A stretch of 64,000 bases of DNA from [Bacteroides] pectinophilus (GCA_025146925.1 CP102260.1:201001-265000), one strand, 5' to 3'; shown: positions 46,301 through 54,478, numbered from the stretch's first letter. The notes: generated by a model not told the origin, from the letters alone. Translations and numbers: made by a program.

Positions 46301-47386
46301 ACGCTCCCTGATAGAATTAAGTCCGTTGCGGACAGCCGCCTCAGGATTGCCGGCGGTGCGCAGATACTGGTAATCGAGCAGCTCACCGCTGTCAGATATT
46401 ATTACAAGGTCAGTGCTTGTCGAACCGATATCAATGCCGAGTGAGCAGCGGGAAGAATTCATCCCGTATAAAGAAGAACTGCATGCAGCTGCTGGCGGAT
46501 TCAGTGCGTAGCGGCTTAACGGTTCAAGCGTCTGAACTCTGTGAAGGTGGGACATTTTACAGGAATCCTTTATTTCTTCAAGTGTAAATGCTCCCGATGC
46601 GTTCAGTGCGGCACCGACAGCTCCGGCAAATGAAGCATGCGGCGGAACGATAAGCTCATCTGCTCCAAGGTCAAAGACATCGCGTATTGCCCTTATAACT
46701 CCGCTGTTATGCGTAACTCCGCCGCAGAAGGCAACCGGCTTGCTGATTGGAAGCGTGCGGACGATGGTTGCCTTGTAATTGCGGATCATCGCATAGCACA
46801 GACCAAGCAGAATGTCAGGCGTAGATACGCCCTCCTGTTGTCTGTGTATAATATCGGTCTTGGCGAATACCGCACATCTTCCGGAAAGGCGTGGTATTGA
46901 CTCAGCCTTGTCTGCAAGTGCGGAATAGTCCTCAATTGCCAGACCAAGCCTCGACATCTGATCTTCAAAAAAGCTTCCGGTTCCTCCAGCGCAGTGTCCG
47001 TTGGTCGCAAACTGCGGAATCTCATGGATATTGGCTATATATCTTGAACCCTGACTGCCAATCTCTATTATGCTTCCGGCATCAGGTGCAATAAACAGCG
47101 TACCCTCAACGATTGCCGGGATATTCTCCATAAATACTGAGCCTGAGAGGGCATCATGCAAAAATGCCGCATCACTGCCGGTAATTCCGACAGCAAGGCG
47201 CTCTGCATTAATACAATCCGCATTAATACTTTTTATTGCAGAAGCTATTATATCGTTAAGACCATCTGTTAAAACCTCAGACGGGCGGTTATGGTGCGCA
47301 CACTCCCACGAAGTGCATATTTCCCCGTTATTTATCAGAATTAATTTTACAGTTGACGTTCCCACATCAATACCTAACTGGAACAT
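43376..47386 (-). CDS. Large acyl-CoA dehydratase activase (two ASKHA domains plus DUF2229 and dehydratase-like parts)
   Basis: A 1336-residue protein. Two BcrAD/BadFG/HgdC-type ATPase domains come first: the first starts FQLGIDVGTSTVKL, with GGTGSFFEDQ near 128; the second starts near 320 with CSLGIDIGSTSTDLV, then CAAGTGSFIEEQAARMG. A DUF2229 region follows (FFPMANAFFTSLGF, then ARGETCYPVKL), and the C-terminal third resembles 2-hydroxyglutaryl-CoA dehydratase subunits. Such proteins use ATP to drive an electron into a [4Fe-4S] dehydratase; the paired Cys near the domain ends would bind the cluster. The real substrate is unknown. The start at 47386 has GGAGAG; the longer frame to 47410 is less likely. 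Divergent from a Crp/Fnr-type regulator. Confidence 0.88.
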   Translation of the reverse strand: MFQLGIDVGTSTVKLILINNGEICTSWECAHHNRPSEVLTDGLNDIIASAIKSINADCINAERLAVGITGSDAAFLHDALSGSVFMENIPAIVEGTLFIAPDAGSIIEIGSQGSRYIANIHEIPQFATNGHCAGGTGSFFEDQMSRLGLAIEDYSALADKAESIPRLSGRCAVFAKTDIIHRQQEGVSTPDILLGLCYAMIRNYKATIVRTLPISKPVAFCGGVTHNSGVIRAIRDVFDLGADELIVPPHASFAGAVGAALNASGAFTLEEIKDSCKMSHLHRVQTLEPLSRYALNPPAAACSSSLYGMNSSRCSLGIDIGSTSTDLVIISDSGELLDYQYLRTAGNPEAAVRNGLNSIRERFGEIKFTSVGVTGSGRERVGRMLGADSIIDEITAQAEGAVHCVPDADTVFEIGGQDSKYISIRNGNVTDFQMNKICAAGTGSFIEEQAARMGIPIGDFGTAALSSEAPVDLGERCTVFIETAIASACAEGAAQADIAAGLCYSVIRNYLHKVVGSKPVGSKIVLQGGVAYNPAVVAAFRAFYGDRITVNPYFGISGAFGVALLALKNIGNRESTFAGFDFSGEAMHIDTTNAEVRKNIEFYRQADKLLLDGYTGVRDPAKKTVGVPFVLMIHKFFPMANAFFTSLGFNVVLTHPTDEETIRLSQEYARGETCYPVKLIYGHMKQLIDQKVDYIFLPTIHTMKHEKSHVKHNYGCVYMQTAPESVGRAMGLDEKGITLLSPVFDLDFGKEAMAGAMVGLGRILGIPKPFCAKALLAGAMAVRKHTAAVEKQGKLLLDSLRPDDKVLVLVTRNYGVSDPVLNMGIPELLLERGHKVITLSHLPGHSLDISDEYPNLYWPFGQHIISGAKLIANHPNLYAVYLTNHGCGPDSVISHLFAQEMGDKPYLQIEVDEHFSKVGVITRIEAFLNSLSSHPAVKLPEGFDIANVNIRHADIASKADTASPLYIPDMGYYTEYLVRYFKAAGIEAIAAPATDNSTITLGRSHTRSKEYLPFAALLGSVMSVMQRAASPGTPDGCRYLLPQNQGADADGEYARVIYGILNENADNKSIQIVSPVIETIPETAYDFDMLTRAIMCGDIIYAAPAGARKKIAAILNNGNNDTEVTDRDLTIREAHEIPDWGTIAHAASAVSTADITSYGSKRIAAVGTPLCLTVLDEGILDTLDNEGNIILRAPLTEYLYFLWMDSECDGCKKQLDNLSRHMNTIADELGSHNAFASDIDMLKNIADRHLPHFAGGNGRYRYAKAIDIASRNMTSDGTKNGADAVLAMAPRYENTAIILDMRELGKNCPAPLYNIELDNDWDESAWSKLKSFLYYC

Positions 47387-47392
47387 TTTGAC

Positions 47393-47419
47393 TCTCCATT
47401 CCGCAGGCACCGGAGTGCC
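47393..47419 (-). promoter_or_regulatory. Hairpin plus GGAATGGAGA ribosome site before the activase
   Basis: On the minus strand GGCAC-TCCG-GTGCC (47406-47419) is followed by TGC and GGAATGGAGA (47393-47402), 6 nt before the ATG. The radical SAM gene at 55250 has almost the same block. Confidence 0.55.
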
Positions 47420-47427
47420 GCTAATAA

Positions 47428-47475
47428 TTGACTTTAAATAAGAATAAATATATAATATTAGTTAGAAATAACTAA
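47428..47475 (+). promoter_or_regulatory. Promoter and palindromic operator between activase and Crp-like gene
   Basis: Plus strand: TTGACT (47428-47433), 17-nt spacer, TATAAT (47451-47456). The palindrome TTAGTTAGAAATAACTAA (47458-47475) covers the start point. Its core GTTAGAAnnAACTAAC recurs at 48536-48551. It fits a dimeric Crp/Fnr-type site for autoregulation and control of the divergent activase. Confidence 0.65.
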
Positions 47476-47514
47476 CAAATATTATATGCATCTACTTAAT
47501 GGAGGTCGGTTGCC

Positions 47515-48228
47515 ATGGCAACAAAAAATATATCAAATCTGTCTTTTGACTGGATTCAATACAAAGATTATCTTCACAATTCATGTCTGTTCAGGGGAAT
47601 ACCTGAAGATAAATATACAAATGTCCTGTCATGCCTTCAGGCACGGATGGCTGTCTATAAGGCGGGCAACTCACTTGTGAATGCAGGTGACAGCAACTTC
47701 CGTGCAGGAATTTTGCTAGAGGGAAATCTTGAAGAATACATATATGACGAAAACGGAAATCAGGTTGTTATAAGACATCTTATCAGCGGGGGAGTATTTG
47801 GCGCGGAGCTTGCGTGCGGAAACTCACTTGCAAGCCAGTTCTATCTTGAAGCTGTTGAGGATTCCAAGGTGCTGCTGCTTGATTTTAAGGCACTTTTATC
47901 TGAGAGAACATTTACATGTCCACACAGAATACAGGTTACGGCGAATCTCCTACAGGAGCTGTCCAATCAGATAACATTTTTTAATACAAAGGTGAGAATA
48001 CTCAGTCAGAAAAAGCTGCGCGATAAGCTTAAGGTATATTTGCAGACGCAGCATATATCTGATGAAGGAATAATAAATCTTCCATACACAAGAAATAAGC
48101 TCGCAGAGTTCCTCTATGTCGACAGAAGTGCGCTGTCACGCGAGCTCTGCCGGCTGCGCGATGAGGGAATACTCAGCTTCTCCGGTGCAAAGATAAGAGT
48201 GCTGGACAGGGGATTCCTTGCAGGGTAA
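47515..48228 (+). CDS. Crp/Fnr-family transcriptional regulator
   Basis: A 237-residue regulator. A cyclic-nucleotide-binding-like beta barrel (about 25-140; GGVFGAELACGNS at the phosphate-cassette position) is followed by a dimer helix and a winged helix-turn-helix (YTRNKLAEFLYVDRSALSREL, about 195-215). The phosphate-binding Arg of true Crp is not evident, so the effector is probably not cAMP. The GGAGG site is strong. It likely controls the activase and the ABC transporter through the shared palindrome. Confidence 0.88.
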   Translation: MATKNISNLSFDWIQYKDYLHNSCLFRGIPEDKYTNVLSCLQARMAVYKAGNSLVNAGDSNFRAGILLEGNLEEYIYDENGNQVVIRHLISGGVFGAELACGNSLASQFYLEAVEDSKVLLLDFKALLSERTFTCPHRIQVTANLLQELSNQITFFNTKVRILSQKKLRDKLKVYLQTQHISDEGIINLPYTRNKLAEFLYVDRSALSRELCRLRDEGILSFSGAKIRVLDRGFLAG

Positions 48229-48263
48229 GGGGAGATTTTTAAAACATATAATGACTAAGTGAC

Positions 48264-48396
48264 GTTGAAAAATCAGCAAATCAACGCAGGGTGCTTCCGC
48301 TTGTTAGAGCTGGCAGCGGTACATAATGCGGCATATAACGCCGCATAAGTACCGGCCGCTCTAAAATCCTGCTAATGATTTTGCTGATTTTTCAAC
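48264..48396. repeat. 133-bp imperfect palindromic element, copy 2
   Basis: Perfect 17-bp outer arms (48264-48280, 48380-48396) enclose a nested stem (AGAGC.GGC.GGTAC..ATGCGGC) with the sub-motifs CGCTTG, GCAGCGGTAC and TAAGTACCGGC also found in the element after mfd. It lies downstream of the Crp-like gene in a 360-bp gap. The outer arms differ from copy 1. Confidence 0.75.
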
Positions 48397-48480
48397 TGAT
48401 ATCCTGTGATTCTATAGATATATTATATTTTCCAAAAACTCCCCAATTAAAATATAATAAAAATTTTCAAAAACTTTAAA

Positions 48481-48551
48481 TGTTGCCATAGCAACAGACA
48501 TAATATGTTTTTGCGGATAGAATAAGCTATCGTAAGTTAGAACAAACTAAC
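48481..48551 (+). promoter_or_regulatory. Control region of the iron/corrinoid ABC operon
   Basis: TGTTGCCATAGCAACA (48481-48496) is a 16-bp palindrome with FNR-like half sites. CAGACA (48495-48500), 17 nt, TAGAAT (48518-48523) is a weak promoter that would place this palindrome near -41.5. GTTAGAACAAACTAAC (48536-48551), just downstream, matches the site at the Crp-like gene. Confidence 0.55.
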
Positions 48552-48590
48552 TCAAAACGATAACGCTGACACAAGGTAACAGGAGGAGAT

Positions 48591-49739
48591 ATGAAAAAAT
48601 TTTTATCAGCGGTACTTACAGCATGCATGCTTACAGTATTGGTTACAGGCTGCGGAAGCAGCACGGGTACAGGAACAACATCACAGGGAGATGGTTCACA
48701 GGCACAGAACTCACAGGCAGCCGTAGACGAGAAGGGTACACATAAGGTAACTGACCAGGCCGGCAATACGGTAGAGGTTCCTAATAAGATAACAAGAGTT
48801 GTAATCGACCAGATTCCGATTCTTTCAACGTATATGTCATATTTTAAGGGCTCTGCACCTTATATCGTTGGATATTGCGGTTCATTCAAGGATACAATAA
48901 CAAAGACGGTTCTTAAGGATATCGCACCAGAGCTTATGAAGTCATCAGATACGGTATATGCACAGAGCGACCTCAACATTGAAGAGATTATGAAGCTTAA
49001 TCCTGACGTAATCCTTTACAATGCCAATAATGCCAGCCATGCGCAGATCCTTAAGGAAAGCGGAATACCGAGCATTGGCTTTGCGACGGTGGGAGCAAGC
49101 ACAGATGCAGATCCGATTGACAGATATCAGCAGTGGCTTGAGCTTCTTGAGGATGTATTCAACGAGGACGGCAAGATGAACGATTTTAAGAGCGCCGGTA
49201 ACGCAATCGTTGCAGATGTTGAGAAGAGAATTGCAGCTGTTCCTCAGGATAAGAGACCGAGTGCTATGATTCTCTGGAAATATTCGGATGGTGTTCCACA
49301 GGTATCAGGCAATGGAACATTCGGTACATTCTGGCTCAAGAGACTTGGAGTTAAGGATGTGGTAGTTGATGAGGCAAAGGGCTTTACACAGGTAAATATG
49401 GAGCAGGTATACAGATGGGATCCTGACATACTTTTCCTTGACGGACCGGGACTTCTCTCACTCAGGACAGCTGATGTCATTGAAAATAGGGTTCAGGGAA
49501 CGGATTTTTCAACCTTAAGTGCGGTTAAGAATAAGAGAGTATATGATACAACACTCGGAATGTGGAACTGGTTTACACCTAATCCAGATGCACCGCTTGT
49601 ATATGCATGGCTTGCATGTAAGACATATCCGGAAGTGTTTGCAGATTATCCCCTTGAGCAGACAATCAAGGATTATTACCAGAAGTGGTACAGCTACACG
49701 GTAACGGATGCAGATATGGCAGAGATGCTTCAGTATTAA
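48591..49739 (+). CDS. ABC transporter substrate-binding lipoprotein (iron-siderophore/corrinoid type)
   Basis: A 382-residue lipoprotein: lipobox VTGC (Cys near 21), a Ser/Gly/Gln linker, then a periplasmic-binding domain of the FepB/BtuF class (HKVTDQAGNTVEVPNKITRVV near 51-71, NPDVILYNANNAS near 140). It captures chelated iron, heme or cobamide and delivers it to the adjacent permease. AGGAGG precedes the ATG. First gene of a three-gene import operon. The ligand is not readable from the sequence. Confidence 0.9.
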   Translation: MKKFLSAVLTACMLTVLVTGCGSSTGTGTTSQGDGSQAQNSQAAVDEKGTHKVTDQAGNTVEVPNKITRVVIDQIPILSTYMSYFKGSAPYIVGYCGSFKDTITKTVLKDIAPELMKSSDTVYAQSDLNIEEIMKLNPDVILYNANNASHAQILKESGIPSIGFATVGASTDADPIDRYQQWLELLEDVFNEDGKMNDFKSAGNAIVADVEKRIAAVPQDKRPSAMILWKYSDGVPQVSGNGTFGTFWLKRLGVKDVVVDEAKGFTQVNMEQVYRWDPDILFLDGPGLLSLRTADVIENRVQGTDFSTLSAVKNKRVYDTTLGMWNWFTPNPDAPLVYAWLACKTYPEVFADYPLEQTIKDYYQKWYSYTVTDADMAEMLQY

Positions 49740-49756
49740 ATTGGAAGCAGGGAATA

Positions 49757-50785
49757 ATGAAAGACAGTTTATTAATAAAAAAGGGGCATTTCACGGTACT
49801 TGCAATAGTTCTCATGATTGCACTGCCACTGGTTATAGGAATACTGTGTATGTGTGCGGGAAGAATGAAGGTGCCGGTAAGCGATGTCATTAATGCTCTG
49901 GCAAGCCTTATAACAGGCGAAAAAGGAAATATACAGAACTATTCAATAATAGTAAGGCTTCGTCTGCCACGTATTCTTATGGCTATTATCGTTGGTGCAG
50001 GGCTTACCTGCGCCGGCGACACATTTCAGGCGCTATTTTCCAATCCGCTTGCGACACCGGATATTCTCGGTGTAACGAGCGGAACGTGTGTGGGAGCAAT
50101 CCTTGCGATAATTATGTCCTGCGGAATACTTGAGACACAGCTTATTGCGCTTGTATTCGGGCTTGTGTCTGTATTTTTTACAATAAAGGTTGCAGGCAGA
50201 AACCAGAGTGGCTCAATGGTATATCTTGTGCTCGCCGGTGTGATTGCATCATCGCTTTTTAATGCGATAGGCTCACTTCTTAAGTATACGGCAGACCCAC
50301 AGGATAAGCTGCCTGAGATTACTTACTGGCTTATGGGAAGCTTTACAAGTGCAACATATGAGAAGATTCTTATAGGTTCTCCGCTTATAATTATCGGAAT
50401 AGTTGTTATATACCTTCTGAGATGGAGGCTTAACATCCTTGCACTCAGTGAGGATGAGGCAAAGGCGAGCGGTATTGATATAAAAAAGACGAGAATGACA
50501 TTTATTCTTGCATCAACGCTTATTACAGCGTCAGCAGTGTCGATGTGCGGTCAGGTAGGCTGGATAGGGCTCCTTATACCGCACTGCGCAAGAATGCTTG
50601 TGGGAAGCAACAACAGATATGTTGTTCCGGTCAGCATAAGCCTCGGAGCAAGCTTTATGATAATAATAGACACGTTATCAAGAACAATCAGTGTGATTGA
50701 GCTGCCGCTCTCGGTACTTACAGCGATTATCGGAGCACCGGTATTCATTTCACTGCTTAACAGAAACAGGAGTAATTTGCGATGA
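49757..50785 (+). CDS. FecCD/BtuC-family ABC permease
   Basis: A 342-residue permease with about 10 membrane helices and the family motifs RLPRILMAIIVGAGLTCAGD, FSNPLATPDILGV (about 85-97) and the ATPase-contact loop GWIGLLIPHCARMLVG (about 270-285). Start at 49757 chosen for its GGGAA site; a longer frame to 49685 overlaps the upstream gene. Its stop overlaps the ATPase gene by 4 nt (ATGA). Confidence 0.92.
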   Translation: MKDSLLIKKGHFTVLAIVLMIALPLVIGILCMCAGRMKVPVSDVINALASLITGEKGNIQNYSIIVRLRLPRILMAIIVGAGLTCAGDTFQALFSNPLATPDILGVTSGTCVGAILAIIMSCGILETQLIALVFGLVSVFFTIKVAGRNQSGSMVYLVLAGVIASSLFNAIGSLLKYTADPQDKLPEITYWLMGSFTSATYEKILIGSPLIIIGIVVIYLLRWRLNILALSEDEAKASGIDIKKTRMTFILASTLITASAVSMCGQVGWIGLLIPHCARMLVGSNNRYVVPVSISLGASFMIIIDTLSRTISVIELPLSVLTAIIGAPVFISLLNRNRSNLR

Positions 50786-51570
50786 TTCTTGAGGTTGAAA
50801 ATGGCTGCTTTGGATATCCTAAGCAGGAAGAGATATTGACTGATATTAATATAAAGCTTGAAGAGGGACACATCCTGTCGGTGCTTGGACCTAACGGAAT
50901 AGGCAAGACAACTCTACTTAAATGCATGATAGGGCTTATGCCGTGGAGCCGCGGACGTTCGCTGCTTACAGGAAAGGATATACGCACGCTTAAGTCTAAG
51001 GAGATATGGAACATGATTTCATATATTCCGCAGACACACGGCTTTTCATTCTCATATACCGGACTTGAGATGGTAATGCTCGGACGCAGTTCGCATCTGG
51101 GACTGTTCAGTCAGCCCGGTCACAGGGAGATAGAGATGGCTGAGGCAATGATGGAAAAGGTAGGAATTACCAGGCTTGCCGATAAGGACTGCAACCGCAT
51201 GAGCGGAGGCGAGCTTCAGATGGTGCTTATTGCGAGGGCACTGATAAACGAACCGAAGCTTATAATCCTTGATGAGCCGGAGACAGGACTTGATTTTCAT
51301 AATCAGATTCTTGTACTCAACATGGTTGAAAAATTAGCCCATGAGGAAAATATAGGAGCTATAATGAATACACATTATCCGACTAACGCAATGAGCATTG
51401 CGGACGAAGCACTTATGATGAACCGCAAGGGAGACAGATTCTATGGTCCTACCGGAGATATTTTGAATGAGAGTAATATATCTAAGTCATTTGATGTAAA
51501 TGTTGTCGTTGACGAGATTATGTATCAGAACAGAACCATAAGAAGCGTTGTGCCGGTATCGCTGGCATAG
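50782..51570 (+). CDS. FecE/BtuD-family ABC ATPase
   Basis: A 262-residue ATP-binding subunit: Walker A GPNGIGKTTL near 37-46, Q-loop IPQTHGF, signature MSGGELQMVLIARAL near 135-149, Walker B LIILDEPETGLDFH near 154-167, and the switch His in NTHYP. It powers import by the adjacent permease and is coupled to it by overlap. Confidence 0.94.
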   Translation: MILEVENGCFGYPKQEEILTDINIKLEEGHILSVLGPNGIGKTTLLKCMIGLMPWSRGRSLLTGKDIRTLKSKEIWNMISYIPQTHGFSFSYTGLEMVMLGRSSHLGLFSQPGHREIEMAEAMMEKVGITRLADKDCNRMSGGELQMVLIARALINEPKLIILDEPETGLDFHNQILVLNMVEKLAHEENIGAIMNTHYPTNAMSIADEALMMNRKGDRFYGPTGDILNESNISKSFDVNVVVDEIMYQNRTIRSVVPVSLA

Positions 51571-51582
51571 CAGGGCAGGAGT

Positions 51583-52272
51583 GTGAGGCAGGAAGCTATG
51601 GGAACAGATGTAAGACTGGGTGCAATGGACGGAGTATTCACGGTTGCCGGGGTAAGACCGGCAAGAGACGGAATGACAATATCGAGGGATGCCGGACTTG
51701 GCTCGGAGAACACAGTAACATTTTTTGCGCTTGGCGCAGGAACTTCAATAAGCAGGGAACGTTATGACATGACATCCATGTATATTGGGGCATTGGGAGA
51801 AGCGGTATTTCTGACTGGAGACGATGCCGGGAGGCAAAGCTTCTTGGATGGGGATATGCTTATTGTACCCGGTGGAACGCTCTGCGGAGTGGAGAGCGGC
51901 AGCGGTGCAGTTTATACAGAAATTATTATTAAAAAGGAGATTAATATGAACAATTTAGTAAAAGCAGGAGAAGTAATGAAGCTTAAGAATCTTATCCAGT
52001 ATGAGGAAGGAAGCATAAGCAACATTGATATTGTAAGCAACCCTACAATGAAGTTTGTGCTTATGGCATTTGACGAGGGTACAGGCCTTCAGCCACACCG
52101 CGCACCGGGTAATGCGATTATATTTGCACTTGAGGGCAAGGCTGTAATCGGTTACGAGGGCAAGGATTACACTATCTCGGCAGGCGAGAATTTCCGCTTT
52201 GAGAAGAACGGACTTCACAGCGTTACTGCTGCCGGTAAGTTCAAGATGGCATTACTGCTTGTGATTGAGTAA
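51583..52272 (+). CDS. Two-cupin protein with an internal in-frame start
   Basis: A 229-residue protein made of two cupin-type halves. The first (about 1-120) has little of the metal motif left. The second (about 122-229) has PHRAPGNAIIFALEGKAV and GENFRF..GLHSV. The GTG at 51583 and the ATG at 51598 are both possible starts with middling sites. A much better site, AAAAAGGAG, stands before an in-frame ATG at 51946, so the second cupin (109 residues) is probably also made alone. It follows the transporter ATPase by 12 nt and likely belongs to the same operon. Function unknown. Confidence 0.75.
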   Translation: MRQEAMGTDVRLGAMDGVFTVAGVRPARDGMTISRDAGLGSENTVTFFALGAGTSISRERYDMTSMYIGALGEAVFLTGDDAGRQSFLDGDMLIVPGGTLCGVESGSGAVYTEIIIKKEINMNNLVKAGEVMKLKNLIQYEEGSISNIDIVSNPTMKFVLMAFDEGTGLQPHRAPGNAIIFALEGKAVIGYEGKDYTISAGENFRFEKNGLHSVTAAGKFKMALLLVIE

Positions 52273-52318
52273 CAGTAAGGCTATCGGAGCATGGAAGAAT
52301 CCGGAAAATTAAAATATT

Positions 52319-52361
52319 AAAAGATACGCCATACGGTGCAGTGCCGGGGGGCGTATCTTTT
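52319..52361 (+). terminator. Intrinsic terminator after the cupin gene
   Basis: The 12-bp stem AAAAGATACGCC (52319-52330) with its complement at 52350-52361, followed by T-rich DNA. The long loop is G/C-rich. Confidence 0.8.
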
Positions 52362-52489
52362 TACTTTTTCTGAGATAATGGTTTTCGCATAAGCTGAACA
52401 ATTACACTGTACCCAAACGATAGTTAAATGCTTGCGGTGTTCCGGCACAGCGGTAATAGAAAGTGGTTTGCTATTATTATGAGTGTAAC

Positions 52490-52567
52490 GGAAGACTTGG
52501 ACATGCAAGCATGACAACAACACAGAAAACATATCTGCATATTATTCAGGAGTTAGAGAATAAGGAT
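52490..52567 (+). pseudogene. C-terminal scrap of a tyrosine recombinase (integrase)
   Basis: The frame reads GRLGHASMTTTQKTYLHIIQ then ELENKD, the LGHxS..TT..YxH motif around the catalytic Tyr of phage-type integrases. Nothing upstream completes it. It sits in the 411-bp gap before the GGDEF gene, of which the rest shows only the terminator. Confidence 0.7.
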
Positions 52568-52684
52568 GTGGCTCTGGTAATGCTTACGCTGATATTGTTA
52601 TTGAAAATTTTTCCAAAAGTAGTAATATGGACATTAAGACACTAAAATAATTTGTTGGGTATATACAGCTTCAGGAGAAAATAA

Positions 52685-54478
52685 TTGAAATATACAGATA
52701 CATATAATTACGGGAATAACCGGAAAAAAGGCCGGAATATTAAGTGGATGCTGCCGCTGCTTGTACTTATCATCTGCGGGGCTTTGTTATGTGCAGTTAT
52801 GAAAAAGGCATATGCGTCTGAAAGGGAGCAGATAAGAATGAAGGCTGAGATGAATGCTGTTACTTATGCTGACAGGATGGCAGCAAGCCTTGATGATGGA
52901 ATTGATATAACTGAACTGCTTAAGCAGATTCTTGTCAGCAGTAATGGGGAGATTGGCAGATTTGATACTGTATCTGAGAGGGTGATGAACAGCTATGTCC
53001 AGAGTATACAGCTTGCACCTGATGGGGTTGTTACACAGATATATCCTGAGGAAGATAATGATGGAGGTAAGATTGATCTTGTACATGACAGTGAACGTGG
53101 AACAATTGTTAATTATGGTATAGATAACCGGGAAGTTATAATGCAGGGGCCTTTTGAGCTGAAGCAGGGAGGACATGGAATCGCAATACGCAACCCGGTA
53201 TATCTGTCATCTGACGATGGCACAGAATACTTCTGGGGACTGACGATTGTAATTATACGTGTCCCTGAGATATATCAGGAATCTGTGAGTCCTCTTGCAG
53301 ATTTTGGATATATGTACAGACTGTATAAGACGGAGTCACCATTGGATACGGAGTTTAAGCTGGTTGACGACAGCTCTGATGGGGAACTGGATGATCCGGT
53401 TTCACATTATTTTGAACTTGGAGGGTGCAGATGGCGGCTGGACATTATGCCGGTAGAAGGCTGGATTGACAGGAAGGATATATATATACTGGCAGTGGTG
53501 GGGGTTATTATATCTGTACTTATTGAAGCGCTTGTTATTGCATTTCTCTTTATTGATAAGCAGCGGCAATATTTTAGACAGCGTGCTATTACAGATGAAC
53601 TTACGGGGCTTCTTAACCGTTCGGGCTTCAATGATGAACTTGACAGGTATGCACGTGAGATTGGCAGTAAGCCGTGTGTCGGCATTATGCTTGATGTTGA
53701 TGATTTCAAATCAATCAATGACATATATGGACACGCAGTCGGAGATGAAGCGCTGAAGAATCTTGCAAGGTCAATGGTCAATGAATTTCCGGATAATTCC
53801 ATAATCGGCCGCAATGGCGGAGACGAATTCTGTATTGTATTAAAAGAAACAGATGCGGAAACCGCAGGTGATCAGATAGAGCGCTTCTGCCATCAGCAGC
53901 GTATGTTCAGATTCCATGGCAGAGAGTATAATTACAGGATTTCTTTGGGCTATGCAGAGTATCCGAAGCATGCAGGGAAGAGATCTGAACTGCTCCGTTG
54001 TGCAGATGTGGCATTATATGAGGTTAAGCTTAAAGGCAAGAACGGCTGCATGTGCTATACGGACAGTCTGTGCAAATCTGACAGAACACAGCTTGGTTTC
54101 AAGCTTGATGATATATCATATAATCTGCCCGGAGCATTTTTCATATATAAGGCAGACAGGGGCAATGAGCAGCTGCTGTACGCTAATCAGGCACTGATTC
54201 ATATGACCGGCTGTGATGACCTCAATGACTTTTTGGAATTTACAGGGCAGCAATTTGCAGGACTTGTGCATCCCGATGATTACGACTATGTGGAAGAAGA
54301 TATATGGAATCAGATTGATATTGATGCAGGGCAGTCATATGATTATGTGAAATACCGTCTCGCAGCAAAGGATGGTACATACAGAAAAGTCATTGACATC
54401 GGCCATCTTGTGGACAGCGAACACTACGGGAGAGTGTTCTATGTACTTGTTGTGGATTATGATATGGTGTCTTTGTAA
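52685..54478 (+). CDS. Membrane diguanylate cyclase with C-terminal PAS domain
   Basis: A 597-residue protein. Membrane helices at about 20-38 and 260-285 flank an extracytoplasmic sensor domain (about 40-255). A GGDEF domain follows (about 300-460) with the active-site motif NGGDEF intact and a DVDDFKSIND metal region; it should make cyclic di-GMP. A PAS-like domain (about 475-597; YANQALIHMTGC, VHPDDY) comes after it, the reverse of the usual order. The start codon is TTG at 52685, chosen because AGGAG lies 7 nt upstream and no nearer ATG fits. Confidence 0.86.
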   Translation: MKYTDTYNYGNNRKKGRNIKWMLPLLVLIICGALLCAVMKKAYASEREQIRMKAEMNAVTYADRMAASLDDGIDITELLKQILVSSNGEIGRFDTVSERVMNSYVQSIQLAPDGVVTQIYPEEDNDGGKIDLVHDSERGTIVNYGIDNREVIMQGPFELKQGGHGIAIRNPVYLSSDDGTEYFWGLTIVIIRVPEIYQESVSPLADFGYMYRLYKTESPLDTEFKLVDDSSDGELDDPVSHYFELGGCRWRLDIMPVEGWIDRKDIYILAVVGVIISVLIEALVIAFLFIDKQRQYFRQRAITDELTGLLNRSGFNDELDRYAREIGSKPCVGIMLDVDDFKSINDIYGHAVGDEALKNLARSMVNEFPDNSIIGRNGGDEFCIVLKETDAETAGDQIERFCHQQRMFRFHGREYNYRISLGYAEYPKHAGKRSELLRCADVALYEVKLKGKNGCMCYTDSLCKSDRTQLGFKLDDISYNLPGAFFIYKADRGNEQLLYANQALIHMTGCDDLNDFLEFTGQQFAGLVHPDDYDYVEEDIWNQIDIDAGQSYDYVKYRLAAKDGTYRKVIDIGHLVDSEHYGRVFYVLVVDYDMVSL

